The notes beneath the pieces are model-generated. The model had not been told where the DNA came from. It made no database searches and worked only from the letters and a program-made list of their open reading frames with translations. A stretch of DNA of 64,000 nt from Rhizobium sp. BK399 (GTDB lineage: Bacteria; Pseudomonadota; Alphaproteobacteria; Rhizobiales; Rhizobiaceae). Shown in pieces: positions 26,665-35,989 of the stretch. The DNA lies in the NCBI RefSeq assembly GCF_014194695.1, contig NZ_JACIAH010000008.1, positions 230,845 through 294,844 of the forward strand. The letters run 5' to 3'. Numbering within the stretch: position 1 is the first letter of the stretch; each line of letters begins with the position of its first letter. A program made the translations under genes and the position numbers.

Positions 26665-28752
26665 TTAGTTGATCGGACCCTTGTCACCGGGCTTGCCGGG
26701 CAGCTGCTCCGGGAAGAGCTCGTATTTGCCCTGCTTGTCGGCGGCCACCCACAAACGTTCGCGGATGACGGAGTCTTCGGCCCAGTTGAACATGAAGATC
26801 GGGGTGCCTTCCGGGACGTTCGAGAAGCGTTTGTTGATGATCAGTGCACCTGGGTATTCCGTGAGGCCGACCGTATCGACATTCTCGGTTGCCACCTTCT
26901 GGTACTGCTTCATCAGCTCGACGCGCTCGTTGTTGTCCTGGCTGGTCTGGAACTTTGTGACGATATCGACCAGCTTTTCTTCGTAGGGCATCAGATCAAC
27001 CTTGCCGTCCTTGCCGGCGCGATGCTGCCAGCTCGTCCGTGGGCCGACGGGCGCCAGCTGCTCGGTGTTCTGAACAACCGAGGCAAGTTCCGGCGAGCTG
27101 CGCTGGATGAGCCAATCGAAGCGGCCGCTGTAGTGGGCGTCGTCACGCTTGGGGCCGTCCAATGCATTCAGGATCACCTTCAGCCCGAGCTTTTCCATCT
27201 GGCCGATGACGCCTTCGGCAAGGCTCTTGTCTGTTGCATAGCCGTTGTTGACGAGCAGCACGATCTCGACGTTCTTGCCGTCGGCCGTCCCCGCAGGGAA
27301 GTTCACGAACCCGTCCCCGTCGGTATCCTTGAGGCCGACCTTGCCCAAGAGCTCTTTGGCGGCCTTCAGGTCGAAGGGGTAGTAGACCACGGAATTGCGG
27401 TCGTAGAAGCTCGTGCCGGAGGAGAGGCCGCCGGGATAAATCGCTGTGAACGGACCCTTAACCAGGGAGTCACCGATCGCCTTGCGGTCGAGACCCATGG
27501 TGACCGCCTTTCGGAAGTCTTCATTGCGGTTCAGATCGCGGAGGGCCTGGCCACGAGCATCAGGATCGCCCCAGCCGTTGGCGGACAGGTTCATGCGCAT
27601 GTTGTAGCCGATCAGGCGTGGACCGAAGGCGAGGCGTGCGGGCGCGGTCTTCTCGGCGGCGCGCTTCAGCGACGCCACGAAGTTTTCCGGTTGCTCCAGG
27701 TTGGAAATGTCGCCGGATCCGGCAACCGCCTGCACGTCACGGTCCGCCCAGGTCGACAGCTTATAGTGCAGCTCGTTGAGGTAAGGCAGCTGATTGCCCT
27801 TCTCGTCGACCTTCCAATAGTAGGGATTGCGGCGCATCACGATGATGTCGTCCGGACGGTATTCGACAGGCACCCAGGCACCCATGACCGGCATGTTCAT
27901 GTATTCCGGCGGGAACGCATTCTTGAACTGATCATACGTGTTCTTCGAATACTTCGGATGCTGCGGCTTCAGAATATGCGATGGGCCCGGGCAGAAGCTC
28001 GGATAGGCCATCGTGTAAAGATACTGCTTCGGGAACGCTTCCTTGAAGGTCCACTCGACGGTGTAATCATCGATCTTCTTGAGCGTCGTTCCCTCGCCGA
28101 AAGCCTCGGGCGAAGCGCCGCCGCCAAGCGGCGAAACGTTCGGATCGATGACCTCGTCTTCCCAGTAGAACATAATGTCATCAGCGTTGAACGGCACGCC
28201 ATCCGACCATTTCGCACCTTCGACAAGGTGCATCGTCAGCTTGTGACCATCCTGCGACCACTCCCAGCCCTTGGCGAGGTTCGGAAGCGGTTCGGTGTCC
28301 TTGGCCTGGACCTGGAAGAGCGGTGCGGTGCGCGTCAGGCATTCCGAAAGGCCGATATCGATGCCACCCCAGCCTTGTGTCTGGCCGGCGCCGTAGTTCC
28401 AACCCTCCGGCCGGCCGCCGATAACGTGACGCATGGTGTCGCCGTAGACCCCGATGCCGTCAACCATGTTCTCGGTCTTGAAGACGAGCGGCTCCTTGGG
28501 AAGGCGATCCTTCACCGGGGGCAGCTTGCCGGTGTCGACGAAGTTCTTCTTCACCCAGTCTGGTTCATTGTAGGATGGAAGTGCCTTGAATTCCTCGATG
28601 GAATCTCTCGAGACGTATTTGATCTTGCCTTCCGCCGGAAATTGCGGCGGAACGGGCGGTGCTGTTGGCTCGGAAGCATAAGCGTTCAAAGCCTGGACCG
28701 AGACGCTCAGCGCCAGTCCGGCAAGAATGCCAAGGTTGCGGAAATTTCTCAT
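26665..28752 (-). CDS. agpA: Periplasmic alpha-galactoside-binding protein
   Basis: Binding protein of 695 residues, in the large peptide/nickel-binding family 5 (DppA/OppA-like). The signal peptide is RNFRNLGILAGLALSVSVQA, with cleavage near AYA/SE. The length and gene context match AgpA of Sinorhizobium meliloti, which is required for melibiose and raffinose use despite its peptide-type family. The family-5 pattern LAKGWEWSQDGHKLTMHL and WSDGVPFNADDI is clear. The ribosome site GGGAGAG lies just before the ATG. It is the second gene of the operon, 123 bases after agaL1. Confidence 0.92.
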   Translation of the reverse strand: MRNFRNLGILAGLALSVSVQALNAYASEPTAPPVPPQFPAEGKIKYVSRDSIEEFKALPSYNEPDWVKKNFVDTGKLPPVKDRLPKEPLVFKTENMVDGIGVYGDTMRHVIGGRPEGWNYGAGQTQGWGGIDIGLSECLTRTAPLFQVQAKDTEPLPNLAKGWEWSQDGHKLTMHLVEGAKWSDGVPFNADDIMFYWEDEVIDPNVSPLGGGASPEAFGEGTTLKKIDDYTVEWTFKEAFPKQYLYTMAYPSFCPGPSHILKPQHPKYSKNTYDQFKNAFPPEYMNMPVMGAWVPVEYRPDDIIVMRRNPYYWKVDEKGNQLPYLNELHYKLSTWADRDVQAVAGSGDISNLEQPENFVASLKRAAEKTAPARLAFGPRLIGYNMRMNLSANGWGDPDARGQALRDLNRNEDFRKAVTMGLDRKAIGDSLVKGPFTAIYPGGLSSGTSFYDRNSVVYYPFDLKAAKELLGKVGLKDTDGDGFVNFPAGTADGKNVEIVLLVNNGYATDKSLAEGVIGQMEKLGLKVILNALDGPKRDDAHYSGRFDWLIQRSSPELASVVQNTEQLAPVGPRTSWQHRAGKDGKVDLMPYEEKLVDIVTKFQTSQDNNERVELMKQYQKVATENVDTVGLTEYPGALIINKRFSNVPEGTPIFMFNWAEDSVIRERLWVAADKQGKYELFPEQLPGKPGDKGPIN

Positions 28753-28875
28753 CGTCTCTCCCTCTTGTTTCGGAGGCGCGCGCGGCGACCCCGGTTCTCC
28801 TCAAACGATCCGGCAACAGGCTTGCGACGATAGGGTCCCTCCCGGAGCCCCATCGCCACCCGTCCTCCGGGAAAC

Positions 28876-30342
28876 TCAGACGGCCTGCTTCAGCGCCGCC
28901 TTTTCGGCACGCAGTTCGTCGATCGAACGGACGTTGCGGCGGGCAGCACCGGCCCAGTCGCGGGTCTCGACGGTCGATTTCGCGAGACGTTCCTTTGCTG
29001 CCGGAACACCATCCGCATACTGCGGAAGCCAGCGGGCCTGGGCGACGACCATCTCGTCGACCATCTGCCAGACCTCTTCCGGGGTCGCGACGGCACCGAC
29101 CAGCGGATCGTGCAGGACGGCGAGCTTCAAGAGGTCGATGTCGCCGCTGATTGCAGCATGGACCGACATGCGCTGAACATTGATCGACGCCATGCAGGTT
29201 GCCGCACATGCTTCCGGAATCGTAATGCTGGAGACCATATTGATGCCGAATCGGTCGACGAAACCGGGCGATTCGATGATCGCGTCGGACGGCAGGTTGG
29301 TGATGACGCCGTTGTTCTTGACGTTGAAGTGGCCACGATAGACGCGTCCGGTTTCCAGCGCTTCGAGAATATGGCTGGCATGTTCGTTCGAGCGCTTGGC
29401 CGGATCGATCGGCTTTTCGGCCGAAGCCAGGAACTGCGGGAATTCCGTCTCGAACCAGTTACGCGTTTCGGTCGAGTGGCGGAGGTAACCTCCGGTCTCG
29501 CCGTGGATCCAGTCGGACATGTCGATCCACTTGGTGATCTCGTCCGGCCGCTTGCGGTACCAGGGGAGGTATTCCGAGAGGTGGCCGTTGCTCTCCGTCG
29601 AGTAGACGCCGAAACGCTTCAGGACGTCGATGCGCAGCTTTTCCTGCTGCGAGAAGACTGGATGGGCCTCAAAGGCGGCGACAAGCTCGTCCTTGCCGAT
29701 CTTGCGGCCGTTTAGCTTCAGATCGACGAACCAGGTCTGGTGGTTAATGCCCGAGCAGATGTAATCGAGTTCGGAAGGAGACTTCGCGCCGAGCACTTCG
29801 GCGATCTGCTCGGCACCGTGCTGGACGCCGTGGCAGAGACCGACGGTGTCGACCTTGCCGTACTCGATCGCGGCCCAGGTGTTCATCGCCATCGGGTTCG
29901 CGTAGTTCAGGAACTTGGCGCCTGGCTCGGCGACTTCGCGGATGTCCTTGCAGAAGTCGAGAATGACCGGGATATTGCGCTGGCCATAAAGAATGCCGCC
30001 AGCGCAAATCGTGTCACCGACGCACTGGTCAATGCCATATTTCAGCGGAATGCGGATATCGTCGGCATAGGCTTCGAGGCCGCCAACGCGCACGCAGCTG
30101 ATGATGTAGCGCGCGCCGGTCAAGGCCTCGCGGCGGTTGGTCGTCGCCGTCACCTTGGTTGGCAGCTTGTTGGACAAGACGATCTTATCAAGGATCTGCT
30201 TGATCATCGTCAGATTGTGTTCACTCATGTCGGTCAGCGCGAACTCGACGTCCTGGAACTCAGGAACGCAAAGGATATCGGTAAACAGTTTTTTCGTGAA
30301 GCCGACGCTGCCCGCGCCGATGATAGCGATTTTGAAACTCAT
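28876..30342 (-). CDS. agaL1: Alpha-galactosidase, glycoside hydrolase family 4
   Basis: First gene of the alpha-galactoside operon, 488 residues. NAD-binding IIGAGSVGFTKKLF opens the protein. The metal-site residues lie in VGLCHGVQHG and CSGINHQTWF. The extension after WLPQYADG is longer than in AgaL2. The ATG has AGGGA close upstream. It should release galactose from melibiose or raffinose in the cytoplasm after import by AgpABCD. It is divergent from the AraC-type activator gene across a 200-base gap that should contain the regulated promoter. Confidence 0.9.
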   Translation of the reverse strand: MSFKIAIIGAGSVGFTKKLFTDILCVPEFQDVEFALTDMSEHNLTMIKQILDKIVLSNKLPTKVTATTNRREALTGARYIISCVRVGGLEAYADDIRIPLKYGIDQCVGDTICAGGILYGQRNIPVILDFCKDIREVAEPGAKFLNYANPMAMNTWAAIEYGKVDTVGLCHGVQHGAEQIAEVLGAKSPSELDYICSGINHQTWFVDLKLNGRKIGKDELVAAFEAHPVFSQQEKLRIDVLKRFGVYSTESNGHLSEYLPWYRKRPDEITKWIDMSDWIHGETGGYLRHSTETRNWFETEFPQFLASAEKPIDPAKRSNEHASHILEALETGRVYRGHFNVKNNGVITNLPSDAIIESPGFVDRFGINMVSSITIPEACAATCMASINVQRMSVHAAISGDIDLLKLAVLHDPLVGAVATPEEVWQMVDEMVVAQARWLPQYADGVPAAKERLAKSTVETRDWAGAARRNVRSIDELRAEKAALKQAV

Positions 30343-30544
30343 GATCCCTGCCTCAATGCGATAAAATTGCCGTCGCTGAACGATGAGAAGAAGATTAGCG
30401 CCCGGGCTTGCGCTCGACGCTAGAAAAGGCCAGAAAACGGGCTTATTCTCCTCCCCGCCGGTCCTCGGTGCTGGCGGTGTTCTCTCTCTTGAGGGCGGAT
30501 TATGCGCATATTCGGCGATGCCGCCAGAGAAGGATTATGCTTTC

Positions 30545-31435
30545 ATGGGTAATTTTGTGCTGCAGAAATTGATTGACAACGGACCGGTGATGCGGACGGT
30601 GTCGCTGCCCCGTGGCCGCCAGAGCCTGCATACGATGCCCACCAGCACCGGCTACGAGATTCGCGAAAATGCCACCTACGACTGGGACGGCCGCAAGCGC
30701 GGACAAACACCTTTTACCGTTTTGCAGCACACGATCGGCGGGGCGGGAAACCTGCGGTACGAGAACCGCCAACTTCGCGTCAAGGAAGGCGAGACGCTTT
30801 TGGTCCTGGTCCCCCACAATCATCGCTACTGGCTTGATGACGGTGATCGCTGGGAGTTCTTCTGGATTTCGATGAACGGTGAGGAGGCGCTGCGTATCCA
30901 TCGCTCGATACTTGCCGTCACGGGACCGATCCTGAAGCTGCAGCCGCAAACAATCGAGCATCTTGCGGATTGCAGCCTGCGCCTGATCAATGGCGCGGAA
31001 ACGCCGGGGCTCGCCTCCGCCATCGCCTACGAGGCCGCGATGGCGCTGTACGACGATGTCTTTGGATCGCATCCGGTTTTCAGTGAGGAATACCGTACGA
31101 TGCAGCATGTCATCGACTACATCTCGGCAAACCTCGAGCGTCCCTTGCCCGTGGAGGATCTTGCCCGGATCGCCGGCCTCAGCCGGGCCCACTTCTCACG
31201 AATGTTCGCAGCCAATGAGGGCCTCCCACCGGCTGAGTTCGTCTTGCAAAAGCGGTTGAGGCGGGCTGTGAAGCTGTTGACCAAGACCGCCAACATGCCG
31301 GTGAAGGAAGTGGCGATCCGCTCGGGGTTCGAAGACGCAAACTATTTCTCCAAGGTCTTCCGGCGGGTATACGGAACCAATCCGACAGAGTTCCGCACGA
31401 CCGGCATGTATGCGAGCGTCGGCAAGGTGCGCTGA
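30545..31435 (+). CDS. agpT: AraC family activator of the alpha-galactoside operon
   Basis: Regulator of about 296 residues. The N-terminal cupin/arabinose-binding-like domain covers residues 1-165 (LVLVPHNHRYWLDDGD). The C-terminal double HTH includes VEDLARIAGLSRAHFSRMF and the second-helix signature VKEVAIRSGFEDANYFSKVF, followed by GTNPTEFR. Position and orientation match AgpT of Sinorhizobium meliloti, an AraC-like activator needed for alpha-galactoside induction. The start is uncertain: ATG 30545 has AAGGA ten bases upstream, ATG 30518 is in frame, and the frame is open to 30383. Confidence 0.87.
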   Translation: MGNFVLQKLIDNGPVMRTVSLPRGRQSLHTMPTSTGYEIRENATYDWDGRKRGQTPFTVLQHTIGGAGNLRYENRQLRVKEGETLLVLVPHNHRYWLDDGDRWEFFWISMNGEEALRIHRSILAVTGPILKLQPQTIEHLADCSLRLINGAETPGLASAIAYEAAMALYDDVFGSHPVFSEEYRTMQHVIDYISANLERPLPVEDLARIAGLSRAHFSRMFAANEGLPPAEFVLQKRLRRAVKLLTKTANMPVKEVAIRSGFEDANYFSKVFRRVYGTNPTEFRTTGMYASVGKVR

Positions 31436-31454
31436 CGCCCGCGAAACGCGCCGG

Positions 31455-32168
31455 CTACCGGGCGAGGTCGTAAGTGAGCTTGGGATACCAGGTCGCCGGT
31501 CTGCCTTCCGGAGTTGTGTCGAGGACGGTCCAGAGAGGCATGAAATCCGGTGCGCCGCGCGGATCCTGACCGGGATCGGCGGTTGCCGGTCCCATTTCCG
31601 GGTTCCAGAAGTGACGGATCGCGCCATTCTTCAGGGTGAAGACATTATAGGCGGCATCGTCACTGCCATCGGGTCCGATGGCATGATAGTCACGACTAAA
31701 TTCGTCCGTTGTATCGGAATAGAGTGGGAGGTGATGCCAGCCCCGCTCCTTCTTGAACGCCAGCAAACGGTCTATCGGCGAACGCGCAACGACCGCAAAG
31801 GCAACCTGCTGGCATATGTCCGGAACCTCGCCATCGAAGGCAGACAGCATGGACGTGCACATTGGGCATGGCCGCTCGCGATTGGGTCCATACATGTAGC
31901 TGTAGATCACCAACGTGGTCTTGTTGGCAAAGAGGTCATGCATTGTGACTTCGCCATCCGGCCCCCGGAATGTGTAGTCTCTGGTTACCTCGCCACCTGG
32001 CGGCAAAGCCCGACGCTGCTCGGCGACGCGCTCGATATGGCGGCGCAGCTCGATTTCTTCGGCAAGGAGTTCGTCGCGCGCCTGCCTGTATTCGCTACTT
32101 TCGTTTGGAAAGGTGAGGGCGTTTCTTCTTGCCAGTTCTCTGGCAGAGACAAGGTTGTTCTGATCCAT
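31455..32168 (-). CDS. DUF899 family thioredoxin-like protein
   Basis: Protein of 237 residues from the ATG with GGAGGAG seven bases upstream. It matches the DUF899 (thioredoxin-fold) family: LLAEEIELRRHIERVAEQRR, the conserved RDYTFRGPDGEVTMHDLF, and the segment SYMYGPNRERPCPMCTSM with a CxxC motif at the place of the thioredoxin active site. The end (MPLWTVLDTTPEGR) is typical. Function is unknown; redox activity is inferred from the fold and the CxxC. It is convergent with agpT, 19 bases apart, and has no obvious functional link to its neighbours. Confidence 0.8.
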   Translation of the reverse strand: MDQNNLVSARELARRNALTFPNESSEYRQARDELLAEEIELRRHIERVAEQRRALPPGGEVTRDYTFRGPDGEVTMHDLFANKTTLVIYSYMYGPNRERPCPMCTSMLSAFDGEVPDICQQVAFAVVARSPIDRLLAFKKERGWHHLPLYSDTTDEFSRDYHAIGPDGSDDAAYNVFTLKNGAIRHFWNPEMGPATADPGQDPRGAPDFMPLWTVLDTTPEGRPATWYPKLTYDLAR

Positions 32169-32376
32169 CACGAGACTCCTCCTTTGTTCTAAAACGCCGG
32201 CGAACCTTGCACCGGTCGCCATCCTGACAAGGAACGTTTGACAAAAGCGAAAATCGACAGGTGGCTGAAATTTTCTCCGAAATTTCCGTCCGTTCGCGCC
32301 AGGACCACATTTGCCCTCCGCTAAGAGAGGCCTCATCATGTTGTTGGCACTTATAAGCACGAGACCAGGGGGAGTG

Positions 32377-33229
32377 ATGTCTCAAGTCCTCAAGAACAAG
32401 TTTCAGGGGCTAGCTGCTGCTGCGACCGCGATAGGGTTTGCTTCACAGCTTGCGCTCGCGCGGATCAAGCGGGAAGACAGCGATCCGCTGCCGCTTCTGA
32501 GGCGCACAAGTTCGGACTGAGTCTAGCGACCCAACTGGACCTTCCGGAGATCAGACGCTGGAACTTCGGTTCGACAATCAGGGGGGCGTACTGCGACCCG
32601 CAGTTTCCTTCGAACGGTTTTCGCGCCATACCGATAGACATCACGCCGAGTTCGTCGCCTCGGTGCTTCTTCGCGTATGCCGCAAACTGATGGGAAGCCG
32701 GATTATCCCTCTGAGTGTGTCGCTCGCACACCATTGCTCCGGAGATCTCGCTCAAATCAAGTCTCTATTCGGCTGCGACGTGCAATTCGGCGATTACTCT
32801 GATGGCCTGACGTTCGACGCAGCCGTCCTTGGCCTTCCGGTCATCGGTATAGACCCCTTCCTCACCGAGCTGTTGTCGGACTTTGCGAGCAAGCCATCAC
32901 CGCGCGTGTGTCGACCATGGACGCTGGTGGAGAACACGATCTCGCCTCTATTGCCTCATGGCGAAGCGAGTGCCGACAATGTTGCGCACCGACTGGGTGT
33001 CAGCGAGCGGACATTCGCGCGGCGCCTGGCTGCGCAGGGAACGGCCTTCGGGTTGATATTGGATGGTCTGAGACATGAACTGACGATTACCTGCATGCAG
33101 GATGGTCTGCAGGCTTCCCGGATCGCCTGGTTGCTTGGATTTCACCAGTCCAGCTCGTTCACCCACGCCTGCAAGCGCTGAACTGGGAGCACACCCTCTC
33201 AGTATCGGCGGCTCCAACCGATACAATGA
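32377..33229 (+). pseudogene. AraC family regulator (arabinose-binding type) with deletion, frameshift and nonsense codon
   Basis: The intact N-terminal frame begins MSQVLKNKFQGLAAAATAIG with GGGGAG nearby and stops at 32518. A second frame near 32484-32560 shows EAHKFGLSLATQLDLPE, which in this family precedes about 45 residues that are absent here. The third frame then carries FSRHTDRHHAEFVASVLLRV, LFGCDVQFG and the HTH region VSERTFARRLAAQG. It ends at a TGA (33179-33181) after THACKR. Reading past it gives TGSTPSQYRR, the normal AraC C-terminus, so TGA replaces the conserved Trp codon (TGG). At least three lesions make this gene non-functional. Confidence 0.8.
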
Positions 33230-33556
33230 GACGTTCAGGAGGTAACGGCGCATCCGAGATTTCACCGTCACCCACCGGCACCAATCGCCTATTGGCATGA
33301 GGCATATGGCAGCTCAGAACAAGTTTTTGGCAGCGTATTGTAAGCAGAAGAGCAGCTGTTTTCTTAAAGTGCCAAAAAAATCAACGTCCAATTGGAAAAT
33401 TGGCCGCCGCTCACCCCAGCGGTGGCATCCTTTTCCGCCTTAACCACGGCTTCTCGTGGGTTAACATTCCACGGAAATTCCATTCGCTCGCTTAATCCCG
33501 AGGGGCGCCCTTCCCGCCTCTGATATACGACCTATGTCCCCTTCATCCTTCATCTC
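33230..33556. other. Non-coding stretch with hairpins
   Basis: I see no gene here. There is an imperfect inverted repeat, TTAACCACG / CGTGGGTTAA, at about 33440-33465, and an AT-rich part near 33330-33400 (CAGCTGTTTTCTTAAAG, GGAAAATTGG) that could hold the promoter for the structured leader and small gene that follow. Confidence 0.4.
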
Positions 33557-33625
33557 CTGGAAGGAAGACGGAGGCCTCCAGTCATCGGTTGACCGGTGCG
33601 GATGTCTCCCTCCACGGAGGCTACG
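33557..33625 (+). promoter_or_regulatory. Structured 5' leader with sequestered ribosome-binding site
   Basis: Three adjacent helices precede the small exported-protein gene. The first is CTGGA (33557) with TCCAG (33577). The second is CATCGG-TTGA-CCGGTG (33583-33598). The third is CCTC-CACG-GAGG (33609-33620), which pairs with the ribosome-binding GGAGG six bases before the ATG. A palindrome GGAGGCCTCC at 33570-33579 could pair alternatively with the last helix and expose or hide the site. This looks like a cis-regulatory RNA; I cannot assign a class. Confidence 0.5.
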
Positions 33626-33961
33626 ATGAAAACCTTGGTATCGCTGTTTGAGGCTGCCATTCTGGCGGCCGGCTCACCGGTCGTTTCCAACGATGGCACA
33701 GGCCTGGAGCGCGCCCAGGCCGTCTGCTCGTTTCTTCAGGGGACCGGCCTGAACGGCGATTGCGCAGTGGACGCCGGGGAGACGCTCATCGAGGTTTCTC
33801 TTGCTGGCCAGTACGACAGTCCCGCAGACTGTCCTAAGGTGGCTGACATGCTGCGGGCGCACGGTTTTCAGCTGGGTCCGGATTGGGAACTGCGGATCAA
33901 AGCCAGCATCAAGGACGAGCCGGAGGTTACCGAGTGCGGCCTGTCCCCTGCTCGCCATTAA
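33626..33961 (+). CDS. Small exported protein of unknown function
   Basis: Protein of 111 residues starting at the ATG six bases after GGAGG. The N-terminus MKTLVSLFEAAILAAGSPVVS looks like a signal peptide or membrane anchor with an imperfect core. The rest contains three cysteines (AVCSFLQ, GDCAVDA, ADCPKVAD) plus one near the end (TECGL), which fits an exported disulfide protein. I do not recognise a family. The leader upstream suggests translational control. Confidence 0.6.
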   Translation: MKTLVSLFEAAILAAGSPVVSNDGTGLERAQAVCSFLQGTGLNGDCAVDAGETLIEVSLAGQYDSPADCPKVADMLRAHGFQLGPDWELRIKASIKDEPEVTECGLSPARH

Positions 33962-33980
33962 CACCGGCGATGACGTCTGC

Positions 33981-34727
33981 CTATGGTTTTTGTTTCGGGG
34001 CAATCGTCAATTCTGATCTGTGGGCCATACGCAGCTCGTCATCACCTTCCATCCGGTCGGTCGCCTTGTGCAGCAGGGACGAGCTGTATCCAAAGGAACG
34101 ATTTCCTTCGATCAATGTGACGTCGGAATTTCCTGGATTGTCGGAGCGCTCAAACCAGTCGACAGCAAGGTGGAGGAAATTCATTTCGAACGCCCGGTTC
34201 GTCACGCCATGTCCCACGATAATGACATCGTTGGATATGCCGGACACATCGTCGATTACCGTTTGCAGGAAAAGCCGAAGACGCTGGGCGACATCCGCCC
34301 TGCTCTCCCCGTCGGGCGGCCTTGCATAGAATTTTCCACTGGTGCTGCGCAGCCTGGCCCATTTTTCGAACTCGTCCGGAAACTTTTGCCGACGCTCCGC
34401 ATGATCGTATATTTCCGTGAAAAGGCCAAAGTCCTGCTCGCGAAGCAGGTAATCCTCCCTTATTGCGCCTATCCGTTCGGGCGGTAGGGTTTCGAGAAGC
34501 GCGTCCTTGCTTTGCCGGGTCCGCAAATAGGGAGAGTACCAAATGTCCAGGCTGGCGCTGCCGGTCTGCGGCAGTCCCGCGAGGTAGGACGCCAACGCCT
34601 GACCGGCCGTTTGCACTTGCCGGTAACCCCATTGCGTCAGAGGAACATTGTGGTCGCCGAACTGCCCGTAGGCCTTTTCATCAATGTTGCCGAGGGATTC
34701 GCCATGTCGGACCAGAAAGATACGCAT
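33981..34727 (-). CDS. Histidine phosphatase (phosphoglycerate mutase-like) family protein
   Basis: Protein of 248 residues with the catalytic RHG motif at the N-terminus (MRIFLVRHGESLGN), where the His becomes phosphorylated. The second catalytic His lies in VIIVGHGVTNRAFEM near residue 180, and the acid residue in REDYLLREQDFGLF. The order fits a small-molecule or phosphoprotein phosphatase of the broad branch-1 family; a true phosphoglycerate mutase is unlikely given the insert. It stands alone, convergent with the preceding small gene. Confidence 0.85.
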   Translation of the reverse strand: MRIFLVRHGESLGNIDEKAYGQFGDHNVPLTQWGYRQVQTAGQALASYLAGLPQTGSASLDIWYSPYLRTRQSKDALLETLPPERIGAIREDYLLREQDFGLFTEIYDHAERRQKFPDEFEKWARLRSTSGKFYARPPDGESRADVAQRLRLFLQTVIDDVSGISNDVIIVGHGVTNRAFEMNFLHLAVDWFERSDNPGNSDVTLIEGNRSFGYSSSLLHKATDRMEGDDELRMAHRSELTIAPKQKP

Positions 34728-34967
34728 CGCCGTCGTGTGTCTCGATGTCAGGTGCCCTCATCATGACGACAAAGGCCGTGCGGTTCAATCGGGGCAGTCT
34801 TTCGCGCAAGCAGCAGGTAACGTGAAGTGCGACCCATGGTGACGTTGTTTCTCCTCTTTCCAAAACATGCGAGGCAGCGTTGATCACTTGCAATTTCTGA
34901 GGGATCTGACCTTATGACCGAAAATTCATATCCATTTCCGATCGCGGGCTTTTGGTGTCCACAATCA

Positions 34968-35306
34968 ATGAACAGATGTCCCTTCCCCCTCGCGGCTTTC
35001 CCGATGCTCGCACTCGCCTTTCCAGCGCTCGCCGAAACGCGCCCGCTATCGGAGGTCACAAAAAAGATCGAAGCTCAGATCTTACGTCAGAATTCGCGCC
35101 AGGATATCGAGTGCTACAAGTACATCCTGAAAGATTTCAAGCAGAGGAAAGTCAGGAAAGCCGATGTTTTTGTCGTCTTCGATGATCCAGGCATCGAGGG
35201 TATCGGGATCGGAATATCGGAGACCGATGAAAACTACAGTTGCGAAGGCGGCGAGATGAGAGCCTGGGAAGCCGGAAAGTACTCTGTCGTGAAGCAATTT
35301 CGTTAG
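34968..35306 (+). CDS. Small secreted protein of unknown function
   Basis: About 112 residues. From ATG 34968 it has a clean signal peptide: MNRCPFPLAAFPMLALAFPALA, with cleavage before ETRP. An in-frame ATG at 34914 has GAGGG about 11 bases upstream and would give 130 residues with a long, poorly charged leader. The mature part contains two cysteines (IECYKY and YSCEGG) and a mixed acidic and basic body. No family recognised and no linked neighbours. Confidence 0.55.
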   Translation: MNRCPFPLAAFPMLALAFPALAETRPLSEVTKKIEAQILRQNSRQDIECYKYILKDFKQRKVRKADVFVVFDDPGIEGIGIGISETDENYSCEGGEMRAWEAGKYSVVKQFR

Positions 35307-35464
35307 AATTGGCGAGACACCAACCGAGATCGTCTACGAAACCTAGAGGACGTCCGCAGCGAGAGGGACGCCACGCTCCGGCGCGTTTAGATGATCGGTC
35401 GTCGACCAAGAACTGCAACGCGTGTCGGCGACGTCACATCACCCCGTTGATCTGGTAAAGGCGC

Positions 35465-35656
35465 TTAATAGCTGCAGGGTCGATCGTTGCCGAATCCGCC
35501 ACTGCACGCCGGTCTGAGATCAAAGTCGGCATTGTGTCTGCCATACCCGACCGACCCCGTCGTGAGAGGTGCCTCGGAGCTGGTTGAACAGGCCGATGCG
35601 AGACCTGCAATAGCGACGAGCATTCCAACGGATATCATTCTTCGAAGCGTGTCCAT
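35465..35656 (-). CDS. Small putative lipoprotein
   Basis: About 63 residues. The N-terminus MDTLRRMISVGMLVAIAGLASAC has a charged start, a hydrophobic core and a lipobox-like ending (ASA before Cys), although the -3 residue is Ala rather than the preferred Leu. The mature part is short and Ser/Thr-rich, with TTGSVGYGRHNADFDLRPAC. GGGGG lies about five bases before the ATG. Such short lipoproteins are frequent in rhizobia. The 158 bases to its right-strand neighbour contain nothing I can name. Confidence 0.45.
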   Translation of the reverse strand: MDTLRRMISVGMLVAIAGLASACSTSSEAPLTTGSVGYGRHNADFDLRPACSGGFGNDRPCSY

Positions 35657-35989
35657 CACAGCCCCCGTGCAACACTATCAGTGATAGAATTTAGCCTCAC
35701 CGGGCTTCTCGGAAATAGGCCGAACCAATCAACATTTCGTCATCTTGGTGGGCACCGTACGTTTCCCGGCAAGGAGCAAAATACACCTGCAGCGAGAACT
35801 GGAGATATCGCTACCCACAACCTGCCGCACCATCGCAAAAGGCCCTGATTGCACATGCTTTGCAGGCGAAGCCGCGATCAGAGGGGCGGTGTGGACCCGC
35901 ACGTCGGCTCTTTCCGTCAAAATCTGTTACTGAAGCACTGCGACGGGGAATATCCGACCACCCAGTCGATAATGGTTGCTGCCGACTTG
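35657..35989. other. Intergenic stretch without a recognisable gene
   Basis: Open frames here are short, have no family similarity and no convincing ribosome sites. It separates the small lipoprotein gene from the end of hutC. I see no strong hairpin that would serve as the hutF-hutC terminator. Confidence 0.5.

Noticed and set aside
26572..28833. Open frame of about 750 codons opposite agpA
   Set aside because: Antisense to a full-length binding-protein gene with signal peptide and ribosome site. No family similarity.
32663..33181. Complete regulator of 172 residues
   Set aside because: It begins mid-domain and ends at a stop in the middle of the last HTH helix; reading through restores the family end.
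35434..35628. Alternative leftward frame overlapping the small lipoprotein
   Set aside because: It lacks a signal sequence and ribosome site. The lipoprotein frame is the more likely of the two, though neither is certain.
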